Shown in pieces: positions 1 to 7,124 of a stretch of DNA of 13,091 nt (positions are counted from its first letter, which is position 1; each line of letters starts with the position of its first letter). A program made the position numbers and the translations under genes. Where the stretch lies: assembly GCA_012514045.1 (NCBI GenBank), contig JAAZBA010000147.1:1-13091 (forward strand), given 5' to 3'. Under the pieces are notes generated by a model. That model ran no database searches, had not been told where the DNA came from, and saw only the letters and a list, made by a program, of their open reading frames with translations. Source of the stretch: Clostridiales bacterium (GTDB lineage Bacteria; Bacillota; Clostridia; Oscillospirales; QAMX01).

Positions 1-977
1 ACGCCTACGCCGAAAACTATTGCTACCGCAACGATACTTTTGAGATGCGCCGCCGCTACGAGGCATGTGAAATCGGCGAGATAACCTATGCCGAAGGGGA
101 ATACATCCATGATACCGCCTCCATCAAGCCTGGTATCACCTACGGCGAGCGAAACCACTGGAGAAACAGAACTCAGCCCTTCTTCTACTGCACCCACTCT
201 TTCGGGCCTATCATGACCATCACCGGCAGACGCCCGGTAAAGGTTGTCGGCATGCAGTCCCGCTTCGTAAGCAAATTCTACGAAAAGGCTCTGGGACCTG
301 GCGCCGCCGCCCTTGAGCTTGTAACATTGGACAATGGAGCGCTTGTAAAGAGCATCCACGGGGGACTCAAGCGTGAGCCGGGAAGCGTAAACTATGAGAT
401 CTACGGCGACAAAGGCTGTATGGAGACCCAGCGTTTCGCCGACAGGGACGCCCAGGCTTCCGGCATCTTCTCGAAGAAGCTGAATGTCTGGAAAGAGGGA
501 GATAAAGTCTGCCAGGGAGAGCTGGAGACATTTTTCCCTCAAAAATTCATTGAAAAATCCCTCGCGGAGTCCTCCTCCGGCCATGGCGGCAGCGATTTTT
601 ACGCTACTCATTTCTTTATTCAAAAAATCCTCGGCAAAGAGCAGGGCAAATATTCCATCGATGTGTATACAGCGGTGGATATGGGTATAGTGGGTATATT
701 CGCCCACCGCTCCTACCTTGATGGGGGCAAGCCTTACGATATCCCCAACTTCCGCAACATAGAGGAAAGGGAAGCGTACAGGAATGACAACGTCTGCACC
801 AATTCCGAGGTAGCGGGAGATCAGCTTGTGCCCAAGTACATAAATCAGTCGGAGCTGCCGGAAATCGAGCAGAAGCAGTATGACCATATAAGACGTCTTT
901 TCCTCGCAGGAAAACCATACGAGTATCTTAACTGGGAAGAAAAAACCGAAGAAGAGCTCTACGGAAAGAGCGAATAG
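1..977 (+). CDS. Gfo/Idh/MocA-family oxidoreductase, 5' end missing
   Basis: Likely NAD(P)-dependent sugar, sugar-acid or inositol dehydrogenase acting in the cytoplasm. The reading frame is open from base 3 and carries family-like residues (AYAENYCYRNDTFEMRRRYE) before the first in-window ATG at 45, so the real start lies upstream; only about 325 C-terminal residues are seen. The visible part begins near the end of the Rossmann domain. The 'YAEGEYIHD' stretch and the following region form the C-terminal alpha/beta domain; 'HGGSDFYATHFF' and 'VDVYTAVDMGIVGIFAHRSYLDGGKPYDIPNF' (the second as two overlapping pieces in the protein) match the tail of catabolic members of this family. The nucleotide-binding motif is off the window, so cofactor and substrate cannot be read. 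It converges on a sialidase-like gene and MFS transporter, which fits a sugar-catabolism role. Family call firm; substrate unknown. Confidence 0.85.
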   Translation, partial: AYAENYCYRNDTFEMRRRYEACEIGEITYAEGEYIHDTASIKPGITYGERNHWRNRTQPFFYCTHSFGPIMTITGRRPVKVVGMQSRFVSKFYEKALGPGAAALELVTLDNGALVKSIHGGLKREPGSVNYEIYGDKGCMETQRFADRDAQASGIFSKKLNVWKEGDKVCQGELETFFPQKFIEKSLAESSSGHGGSDFYATHFFIQKILGKEQGKYSIDVYTAVDMGIVGIFAHRSYLDGGKPYDIPNFRNIEEREAYRNDNVCTNSEVAGDQLVPKYINQSELPEIEQKQYDHIRRLFLAGKPYEYLNWEEKTEEELYGKSE

Positions 978-988
978 ACAAAACAATA

Positions 989-1025
989 AGAGGAGCCTTA
1001 ACTGAAAATGAGGCCCCTCTTTTTT
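989..1025 (+). terminator. Rho-independent terminator after the oxidoreductase
   Basis: A 10-base inverted repeat with one A-C mismatch (AGAGGAGCCT at 989-998 and AGGCCCCTCT at 1011-1020) with a 12-base loop is followed by a run of T to 1025. It starts 11 bases after the oxidoreductase stop. The T-run runs into the stop codon of the convergent sialidase-like gene. On the minus strand the same hairpin could also stop that transcript, although the U-tract there (TATTGTTTTG) is weaker. Confidence 0.85.
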
Positions 1026-2418
1026 ATTTTCTGAAATCTTCAATACATCCGAACACACTGTAGTTAGCGTCGTGGAAGTTATGGGCGCCGTTCCAGGCGG
1101 TACGGCTCAGGTAGAGGATCTTATCCCCCTCAATCTCAAAGTCCACGTACTGGAAGCCCACCTCCGAGGCAGGCAGGTGCCTGAAGTCAAACACATCTCT
1201 CACTTTTTCCCAGTTAATCAAATCCGGGGAAGAGATAAGCGCCAGATGGTTTCTCCCCTCAGGATGCTCCTCCGTCAGGTAGGACACAAGGGAATAGTAT
1301 CTCCCCGACGCCTCGTCATACTTTATCATAAACTTCGAGTGATTTCCGGGGAAAGGTATTGTGCGCTCGTACTGCAGCGGCTCGTCAATACCCTCCACTC
1401 TCATGGCAAGGGCAAGGCCGAAAGAGGGCGTGCAGTTTTCGATATGATACCTCATGATGTTAAGGAGCGTTCTCCCCTCACGTCCGCCGAAGCCCTCGGG
1501 AGACAGCACCATGCAGCCCTCTATGCAACCGGGGCTCTTCCCCTTCGCCGTGCCAGGCCAGGTTTCATCATATGGTACAGGAGGGGTAAAGTGCCAGTTC
1601 TCAGCTTTCAGCAGGTCATCTTCCGCATCGATGGACATGCACATGGCGGCATGAGCGCCGCTTGTCCATGAGCCCCACTCAAGGGTACACCACAGCCGTC
1701 CCTCATGATGGAACACAGGCTGGGGATTCTTGTGGATCCCCTTATGTTTAAAGCCGCTGGTTCCCCGGAGAAGCACCGTGGGCATTGAAAAGCTTCTGCC
1801 CTCGTCTTCCGAGCATCCGATAAGCAAATCTCCGTATTCCGTGCTTGCGGACAGCATGTAGAGTTTATCCTTATGGGTAAAGAGCTTTCCCCAAAAACAG
1901 GGGTACAGCTCACACATATATTCCCATGTCTTACCGTTGTCCTCGGAGCGGTACACAAGACTAAGCTGCTGGGGCTCCTTTCCAGCGTACAGATCCATAG
2001 ACGCAACAATCGCACCGGAAGAGAGCCTCACAAAGGAGGGTGAGCAAAGATAGCGCCCCGAAAAGCTATATGTCTCATCCTCCGGATGTAGGTAGTTTAC
2101 AACAACATCCCCGGGAACAGCGCCGGTACGGGCAAGCCTTACCCGGCTTTTTTTCTCCCCCGATGAGACATAAATCTCGTAATCCACATTGTCCTCAAGA
2201 CCTGATATGACACAGGAGCAGCGCTCCACCGGCATAGTCTGCCACTTTTCCCCACCTCTGAGGCGGTAATGCACTGTGTAATCTTTCTCCCCCTCAATGG
2301 GAAGCCAGTCGAGACCTATATTTCTTTCTCCGGGGTAAAGTCTCGAAACATATATGTCCCCTGTATCAAAAAGAAACGGTTTGTATGGTCTGAAGCTCCA
2401 GGTATTTATTCCCCGCAT
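1024..2418 (-). CDS. Sialidase-like (BNR/Asp-box) beta-propeller protein with FN3-like N-terminus
   Basis: A 464-residue protein of the sialidase superfamily. Residues about 21-97 look like a fibronectin type III fold (alternating strands ending 'LEDNVDYEIYVSS'); the rest is the propeller. Two Asp-box motifs are visible, SEDNGKTW (158-165) and SEDEGRSF (203-210), with a degenerate one at SSPDLINW (396-403). 'EGCMVLS', 'HSKFMIKYDEASGRYYSL' and 'TAWNGAHNFHDANY' are typical of the intracellular bacterial branch annotated as exo-alpha-sialidase. There is no signal peptide or membrane segment, so it should be cytoplasmic. I could not place the arginine triad and Tyr/Glu pair of true sialidases, so sialic acid as substrate is not proven. 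It is the last gene of a minus-strand operon, overlapping the MFS gene by 13 bases; an AAAGGTGAT ribosome site lies within the end of that gene. Confidence 0.8.
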   Translation of the reverse strand: MRGINTWSFRPYKPFLFDTGDIYVSRLYPGERNIGLDWLPIEGEKDYTVHYRLRGGEKWQTMPVERCSCVISGLEDNVDYEIYVSSGEKKSRVRLARTGAVPGDVVVNYLHPEDETYSFSGRYLCSPSFVRLSSGAIVASMDLYAGKEPQQLSLVYRSEDNGKTWEYMCELYPCFWGKLFTHKDKLYMLSASTEYGDLLIGCSEDEGRSFSMPTVLLRGTSGFKHKGIHKNPQPVFHHEGRLWCTLEWGSWTSGAHAAMCMSIDAEDDLLKAENWHFTPPVPYDETWPGTAKGKSPGCIEGCMVLSPEGFGGREGRTLLNIMRYHIENCTPSFGLALAMRVEGIDEPLQYERTIPFPGNHSKFMIKYDEASGRYYSLVSYLTEEHPEGRNHLALISSPDLINWEKVRDVFDFRHLPASEVGFQYVDFEIEGDKILYLSRTAWNGAHNFHDANYSVFGCIEDFRK

Positions 2419-3677
2419 TTTTCAATCACCTTTCTTTTCTCCCTGTTAGATACCGTCAGGGTCAGTTGAAGCACCACTGTTGTAGCTGCCATGATCAGGC
2501 AGAACACAATAAGCATAGGCTTGTATGTGCCCCAGATGTCAAACGCACCGTTGATTATGGGCGAACCAACGGCATAGCCTGCGGTGTTCACGGACACGAA
2601 TATACCAAGGATTTTGTTGAAGGATCTGTCTCCGAACATATCGCTTGCGAATATGGGAAGCATAATTGTCTCAAGGGGCAGCGCAAGGGAAGAGAATATG
2701 CCGTAAACCATTGCCATAACATGGCCTGCGGGGGAAGCGGAGATAAACGCCAGCAAAAGCATCACCGCAACGGCGGTAATCTGGCATATGGTCATTGTAA
2801 ACCGCAGACCAAACCGGTCGTACATCATTCCCGTAAGGAACTTGAAAGCCGTCAAGGCAAGGGAGTGGATGCTCAGCACCGCTCCCACATAGGCAGGATC
2901 GATGCCCACATCCTTCATGTGAGCCGCCGCGCAGCCTGTTATGCCCTGGAGCGTCATGCCCGTGAAGAAAACGCAAACAAGAGCTATGTAGTAATAGGGT
3001 TTTGTCCTCGCTATTCTGAAATCGATGCCGCTCCAGTTCTGCCCCCTTGCTTTTTTCTTGTCTGCAATATTCTTTTCTGCGCTATTTTCCTTGGGATTCT
3101 CCCTCATGAATATCATTATCACCGTCATCACGCAGACGAGGATTATCGCCACCAGGCGGTAGGCATCACGGTAGCCGAAGATGTTCCCCTCCTGGTAGAT
3201 AATCGACGTGACTATCTGTGTAGCCAGCGCGCCGCCCAGCCCGTTTGCCGCCAGCACCGCGCCCATAATCGTGCCTCTGTTCTCGCTACACCACTTTTTT
3301 ATGATACAGCCAACCATGGAGGTGGTGGTCCAGGAAAGACCGATGCCTAGCATGACGCTCCCCACATAGAACCATATCACATGGTCTGCAACGGAGTAGA
3401 TGAGCATAGAGGAAATAAGGCAGATAAATCCGGCGAAAATCAGCTTTTTCGTGCCGAATCTGTTCACAAGCGTGCCAAAAAACATGTTTACGACAGCGGT
3501 GGTGATAAATCTGCAGCTGTCTCCTATGGCAAACAGACTTCTCTTGATCTGCAGCGCCTCGGTTATGGCGGAGAGATATATGCTTTTATTGGAGCTGCAG
3601 AATCCGAGGCAGGTGAATACCATTAGAAAGCTGAGCCCCACAATAACCCACTTATAATCAAATTTCTTTTTCATCAT
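2406..3677 (-). CDS. MFS transporter, 12 membrane segments
   Basis: A 423-residue major facilitator superfamily permease in the cytoplasmic membrane. Hydrophobic segments run in two blocks (about residues 9-192 and 226-410) joined by a charged cytoplasmic loop (about 193-225, rich in Lys/Glu). The motif-A signature between TM2 and TM3 is seen at GTLVNRFGTKKL (68-79) and is echoed in the second half at GMMYDRFGLRF (283-293), confirming the duplicated 6+6 layout. The sequence style is closest to the oxalate/formate or monocarboxylate-type MFS group, but the substrate cannot be read. It lies 8 bases after mnmA: the AGGAGG site overlaps the mnmA stop (TAGGAGGAG). Two adjacent ATGs are possible starts, 3677 and 3674; the second has the better spacing of 7 bases. 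It overlaps the sialidase-like gene by 13 bases, suggesting translational coupling and import of the compound that enzyme handles. Confidence 0.88.
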   Translation of the reverse strand: MMKKKFDYKWVIVGLSFLMVFTCLGFCSSNKSIYLSAITEALQIKRSLFAIGDSCRFITTAVVNMFFGTLVNRFGTKKLIFAGFICLISSMLIYSVADHVIWFYVGSVMLGIGLSWTTTSMVGCIIKKWCSENRGTIMGAVLAANGLGGALATQIVTSIIYQEGNIFGYRDAYRLVAIILVCVMTVIMIFMRENPKENSAEKNIADKKKARGQNWSGIDFRIARTKPYYYIALVCVFFTGMTLQGITGCAAAHMKDVGIDPAYVGAVLSIHSLALTAFKFLTGMMYDRFGLRFTMTICQITAVAVMLLLAFISASPAGHVMAMVYGIFSSLALPLETIMLPIFASDMFGDRSFNKILGIFVSVNTAGYAVGSPIINGAFDIWGTYKPMLIVFCLIMAATTVVLQLTLTVSNREKRKVIEKCGE

Positions 3678-3685
3678 TGCTCCTC

Positions 3686-4702
3686 CTATATATCTTCTAT
3701 ATATCCCGACAGCACAAGAACATCGCCGTCATAGAGCACAGCCGATTGTCCCGGAGCGGGCGCTCTTACGGGCTCGGGGAAGTCTATCCAAAACTTCTCC
3801 CCATCAAAGGAGCGGAGGAGGCCTTTCGCGAAGGTAACGCTGTGGCGCACCTTTATGTCGTATATTTTTCCGATTTCCGGGGGATTCGGAGACAAGACAA
3901 CAGCTGAAGCGGCGGAAAGGGAGGATTTAAACACGCTTTCTCCCTTTGACAGAATGACGGTGTTATGCTCCCTGTCAATCTTTGACACAAACATCCGCTC
4001 CCCCATAGCGATGCCGAGACCTCTTCTCATGCCCACTGTGTAACGGTGTATTCCCTTGTGACGCCCTAAGATTTTGCCGTTTTCATCGATAAAATCCCCC
4101 TCGGGGAGAACGCCGACCTGGCTTTCAATATATTTCGGGTAGTCGTTGTCCGGGATGAAGCATATTTCCATGCTGTCCGGCTTTGAGGCGCAGGAGAGAC
4201 CGTGTTTTGCGGCGTATTCCCTTACTTCGCCTTTCCCTGAAAGCTCACCTAAGGGAAGAATAAGCTGTGAGATATACTCCCTGGGCAGACGGCAAAGCAT
4301 ATAGCTCTGGTCGTTTCCCGCGTCTCCCGAGGATTTCATGAGACAATTGTCCTTAACTCTCGCGTAATGCCCCGTGGCGACGCAGTCACACCCAAGAGCG
4401 TCCGCCGCGTCAAACAGAGCCTTGAACTTCACTTTGGGGTTGCACATGATGCAGGGATTCGGGGTGCGCCCCCGGAGATACTCCTCGGTGAAGCGGCGGC
4501 AGACATGCTCCTCCAGCTCATCTCTTATATCAATCGTCTTAAGCTCAATCTCCAGCTGTGACGCTGTTTTTTCCGCGTCCTGCCTGCCGGGAAGCCCTAT
4601 ATCCAGATACACGCCCCGGACATCATAGCCCATTTCAAGAAGAAGCAGCCCCGCCGCGGCGGAATCCACTCCTCCGGACAGCCCAAGTACCGTCTTTTTC
4701 AT
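3686..4702 (-). CDS. mnmA: tRNA 2-thiouridine(34) synthase MnmA
   Basis: Installs the 2-thio group on the wobble uridine of tRNAs for Lys, Glu and Gln by adenylating U34 and transferring sulfur relayed from a cysteine desulfurase. At 338 residues it is slightly shorter than usual (about 360). Visible motifs: the PP-loop SGGVDS (9-14) for ATP, RTPNPCIMCN (79-88) with the catalytic cysteine at C87, GHYAR (111-115), DQSYML (131-136), and DSMEICFI (176-183) with the second catalytic cysteine C181. A beta-barrel C-terminal region with 'YTVGMRRGLGI' and 'PGQSAVLY' follows. The extra cysteine C84 gives CxxC plus C, as in the Thermus enzyme reported to use an iron-sulfur cluster, where E. coli has Asp. 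The region after the PP-loop (GLPGRQDAEK) differs from the common form, so this could be a paralogue. The start overlaps the stop of the upstream hydrolase gene by one base (TGATG). Confidence 0.9.
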   Translation of the reverse strand: MKKTVLGLSGGVDSAAAGLLLLEMGYDVRGVYLDIGLPGRQDAEKTASQLEIELKTIDIRDELEEHVCRRFTEEYLRGRTPNPCIMCNPKVKFKALFDAADALGCDCVATGHYARVKDNCLMKSSGDAGNDQSYMLCRLPREYISQLILPLGELSGKGEVREYAAKHGLSCASKPDSMEICFIPDNDYPKYIESQVGVLPEGDFIDENGKILGRHKGIHRYTVGMRRGLGIAMGERMFVSKIDREHNTVILSKGESVFKSSLSAASAVVLSPNPPEIGKIYDIKVRHSVTFAKGLLRSFDGEKFWIDFPEPVRAPAPGQSAVLYDGDVLVLSGYIEDI

Positions 4703-5703
4703 CAGAAGCGAAGGGAAAGCTCATGCCAGCCTTGCTCCGCGTAGAAGCGGTGACCGCCATCACCCACCACAAGAGCGAGTTTGTCGGAGGCTCCCATCCT
4801 TTTGTATATCTTCTCCACCGTTTCATACCCTTCGCGCACGCCGTGGAGAGGAAATATGGGATCATCTTTTCCGCACACGATGATAAGGGGACGGGGAGCT
4901 ATAAGCAGCGCCAGATCTCCCATCTCAAAGTACTTTAAATAACCTGGTATGTAGTTGCACTGGCAGTGGTGCATGGCAAATATAGACGCCTTTACGCTGC
5001 AGAAAGCGCAGGAGGGCATTGCGGCGGTGATTCTCTTTTCAACGCAGGAGGTGTAGAAGGTGGCGGTGCCGCCTCCGGAGTTGCCCATAAGGGCGATATT
5101 ATCTGTATCAAGCTCCGGAAAGCTTCCGAGAGCATTTATAAGCTGTCCCACGTCAAAGGCTCTCTCGCCGATGGTGGTGCGTCCTAAAAGAAGTGCCTGC
5201 ATGGAGGGGTTATGGCATCTTCCGCCTCCCTCAATCGCCCCCTCAAGCTCACCGAAGCAGCGCTGCTCCATGGCAATCGCGGTGTAGCCCCGTCTTACAG
5301 CCTGAACGGCGAAGTCACGGTCGCCGGCGATCGTAGCCTCGTCTCCCTCAAACTTCGGCCTGGCAAGGGAAATATGCATGCCTGTGGAGTGACCCTGCAG
5401 GCAGATAACAATCTTGAGCTTGCCCTTGAAACTCTTGGGCAGCAGCATGTGAGCCGGCACGAAATACCCGGGCTCCGTCTCAAAAGTAAAGCGTATCTCG
5501 TCATACTCCGAGTTTGTTCGGTCAGTAAACTCCACAACAGGTTTCGCCTCTGTCTGCACCTCCGGGATACCAAGGAGCTCACGGAATTTTTCCTCCATCT
5601 TTATCTTCTGGCTTTCAATGTCCACATCCTCCCTGTAGCGCAGGATTCTCGGAGCGTTGACGCAAAGATCCCGATGAAGGTCCGTTACTGTATAATTATC
5701 CAT
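4702..5703 (-). CDS. Alpha/beta-hydrolase, acetylxylan-esterase/dienelactone-hydrolase type
   Basis: A 333-residue serine hydrolase, probably a cytoplasmic (no signal peptide) carboxyl-ester hydrolase acting on acylated sugars or similar small esters. The catalytic triad can be proposed from the sequence: nucleophile S209 in GNSGGG (207-212), acid D280 or D281 in CGKDDPIF, and H318 in GDGGHRFY. 'LQGHSTGMH' (102-110) matches the oxyanion-hole region and 'FAVQAVRRGYTAIAMEQRCFGE' spans a conserved strand and turn. It is the first gene of a four-gene minus-strand operon and overlaps mnmA by one base. A consensus promoter sits 36 bases upstream of the ATG. The ribosome site is modest: GAGG lies 11 bases before the ATG. 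Substrate is inferred only from family and from neighbours (MFS permease, sialidase-like protein). Confidence 0.82.
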   Translation of the reverse strand: MDNYTVTDLHRDLCVNAPRILRYREDVDIESQKIKMEEKFRELLGIPEVQTEAKPVVEFTDRTNSEYDEIRFTFETEPGYFVPAHMLLPKSFKGKLKIVICLQGHSTGMHISLARPKFEGDEATIAGDRDFAVQAVRRGYTAIAMEQRCFGELEGAIEGGGRCHNPSMQALLLGRTTIGERAFDVGQLINALGSFPELDTDNIALMGNSGGGTATFYTSCVEKRITAAMPSCAFCSVKASIFAMHHCQCNYIPGYLKYFEMGDLALLIAPRPLIIVCGKDDPIFPLHGVREGYETVEKIYKRMGASDKLALVVGDGGHRFYAEQGWHELSLRF

Positions 5704-5738
5704 AAAAACACCATCCTCAACGTTAATTCCTACCGAAA

Positions 5739-5767
5739 ATTATACCACATTGCCCTTTACAATTCAA
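5739..5767 (-). promoter_or_regulatory. Sigma-A-type promoter of the hydrolase-mnmA-MFS-sialidase operon
   Basis: Read on the minus strand, TTGAAT (5767-5762) and a perfect TATAAT (5744-5739) are separated by 17 bases. Transcription would start near 5732, giving a leader of about 30 bases before the hydrolase ATG at 5703. The -35 hexamer directly abuts that of the divergent pyrC promoter. Confidence 0.75.
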
Positions 5768-5785
5768 GGCGATATTTGATATAAT
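5756..5785 (+). promoter_or_regulatory. Sigma-A-type promoter of the pyr operon, extended -10
   Basis: TTTACA (5756-5761) and a perfect TATAAT (5780-5785) lie 18 bases apart, and the -10 is preceded by TG at 5777-5778 (TGATATAAT), an extended -10. Transcription would begin about 5791-5793, leaving a leader of only about 40-47 bases before pyrC. The leader is too short for the PyrR-bound antiterminator/terminator structures found in Bacillus pyr operons. Confidence 0.78.
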
Positions 5786-5820
5786 GATATGCGCGTAATT
5801 TGCTGTCAATCTTTGTTACT

Positions 5821-5837
5821 GGAGGGCTTATTTGCCT
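5821..5837 (+). promoter_or_regulatory. pyrC ribosome binding site and start region
   Basis: GGAGGG (5821-5826) is followed by TTG at 5832 (6 bases after GGAGG) and in-frame ATG at 5838 (12 bases after). A small hairpin is possible, GGGC (5824-5827) with GCCT (5834-5837, one G-U pair), which would cover part of the ribosome site and bring the ATG closer. The sequence does not decide between the two starts. Confidence 0.55.
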
Positions 5838-7124
5838 ATGAATATACTCATTCGCTCAGGCCGCATAATTGACGTGGCAAGCGGGATCGACCTTGTGGGA
5901 GATATGTGCATCAGCGACGGTGTAATCACGGATATCGGCTCCTCCCTCCGACCTGAGAAAATACCCGATGAGGTGATCGACGCAAAAGATAAGCTGGTGC
6001 TTCCCGGACTTGTGGACATCCATGTCCATCTCCGTGACCCGGGGCTTACATATAAAGAGGATATTGAATCCGGCACCCTTGCCGCCGCCTGGGGAGGCTT
6101 TACCACCGTTGCCGCCATGCCAAACACTTCTCCGGCGGGAGATGCTCCGGATACGGTAAAATACGTCCTGGACAAATCTAATAAAGTGGGATACTGCCGT
6201 GTACTCCCCGTTGCCGCCATAACCATAGGGCAGAAGGGGGAAACGCTTTGCGACCTTGACAGTCTCTTTGAGGCGGGAGCGGCGGCATACTCCGATGACG
6301 GAAGACCTGTGGAAAACAGCCGCTTCATGAGAGAAGCTCTCAAAAAAGCGGCGCAGCACGGTATTCCCGTGCTTTCACACTGCGAAGATATGAGCCTGAC
6401 AGACGAAGGAGTTATAAACGAGGGAGAGGTATCGAAGCTTCTGGGAGTAAAGGGGATCCCGGACGAAAGCGAATCTTTGGCAGTGGCGAGAGACATAGCC
6501 CTGGCTGAAATCCTTGACCTGAAGGTGCACATCTGCCATGTAAGCACCGAAAGCTCCGTGGAGATGATCCGCGCGGCAAAAATCAGGGGAGTGAAGGTCA
6601 CGGCGGAGACCTGTCCCCACTATTTTACGCTTACGGACAAGGCTGTTCTCACCTACGGCGCCAACGCCAAGATGAACCCCCCTCTGGGAAGCGAGCAGGA
6701 TCTTAGAGCGGTAATCGCCGGTCTTGCCGACGGTACAATTGACGCCATCACCACCGACCACGCCCCCCATAGCAAAGAGGAGAAATCGAGAGGCCTTGAA
6801 AAATCCCCCAGCGGCATAATCGGACTTGAAACCGCCCTCGCTCTATCACTTACAAAGCTGTACAGAGAGGGAAATATGCCTTTAAAGGACGTGCTGTATA
6901 AGATGACCGCCGCTCCGGCAGGCATAATGGGCATCGACGCGGGAAGACTGAATCCCGGTGTAAGGGCGGACATAACCGTCATCGACCCGGATGAAGAGTG
7001 GACGGTGGACGTTTCAAAATTCAAATCAAAGAGCAAAAATTGTCCCTACCACGGCATGAAGCTGTACGGAAGGGTTAAATATACAATATGCGGAGGGAAA
7101 ATAACATGTCAATCTCAAGGCTGA
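5838..7124 (+). CDS. pyrC: Dihydroorotase PyrC (type I)
   Basis: Catalyses reversible cyclisation of N-carbamoyl-L-aspartate to dihydroorotate, the third step of de novo pyrimidine synthesis. It is a 428-residue metal-dependent amidohydrolase of the Bacillus-type (class I) length. Numbering from the ATG at 5838: HVHLRDPG (62-69) holds the metal ligands H62 and H64; D153 or D154 in YSDDG is the metal-site aspartate; H181 (SHCED) and H234 (CHVST) are further ligands; D307 in TTDHAPH is the catalytic acid/base. 'FKSKSKNCPYHG' near the C-terminus is also typical. A TTG at 5832 in the same frame has better ribosome-site spacing and would add two residues; I prefer the ATG because the protein then begins MNILIRSGRI, as homologues do. 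First gene of the pyr operon; its 3' end overlaps pyrF by 19 bases. Confidence 0.96.
   Translation: MNILIRSGRIIDVASGIDLVGDMCISDGVITDIGSSLRPEKIPDEVIDAKDKLVLPGLVDIHVHLRDPGLTYKEDIESGTLAAAWGGFTTVAAMPNTSPAGDAPDTVKYVLDKSNKVGYCRVLPVAAITIGQKGETLCDLDSLFEAGAAAYSDDGRPVENSRFMREALKKAAQHGIPVLSHCEDMSLTDEGVINEGEVSKLLGVKGIPDESESLAVARDIALAEILDLKVHICHVSTESSVEMIRAAKIRGVKVTAETCPHYFTLTDKAVLTYGANAKMNPPLGSEQDLRAVIAGLADGTIDAITTDHAPHSKEEKSRGLEKSPSGIIGLETALALSLTKLYREGNMPLKDVLYKMTAAPAGIMGIDAGRLNPGVRADITVIDPDEEWTVDVSKFKSKSKNCPYHGMKLYGRVKYTICGGKITCQSQG
7092..7097 (+). promoter_or_regulatory. Ribosome binding site that decides the pyrF start
   Basis: GGAGGG lies inside the 3' end of pyrC, 9 bases (counted from GGAGG) before the ATG at 7106. 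An in-frame ATG at 7088 precedes this site and so has no comparable signal; it is therefore not the likely start. Confidence 0.75.

Noticed and set aside
2466..3350. Open frame of 294 codons on the + strand
   Set aside because: It lies wholly antisense to the MFS transporter, its translation is rich in His, Cys and Arg with no recognisable domain, and there is no ribosome site. It is a by-product of the membrane-protein codon use on the other strand.
5828..6601. Open frame of 257 codons on the - strand
   Set aside because: Antisense to pyrC, which has full dihydroorotase motifs; the translation is serine-rich and low in complexity and resembles no known family.
7088..7105. Upstream pyrF start at 7088
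   Set aside because: The GGAGGG site lies after it and is well placed for ATG 7106, where the protein then begins like its homologues.
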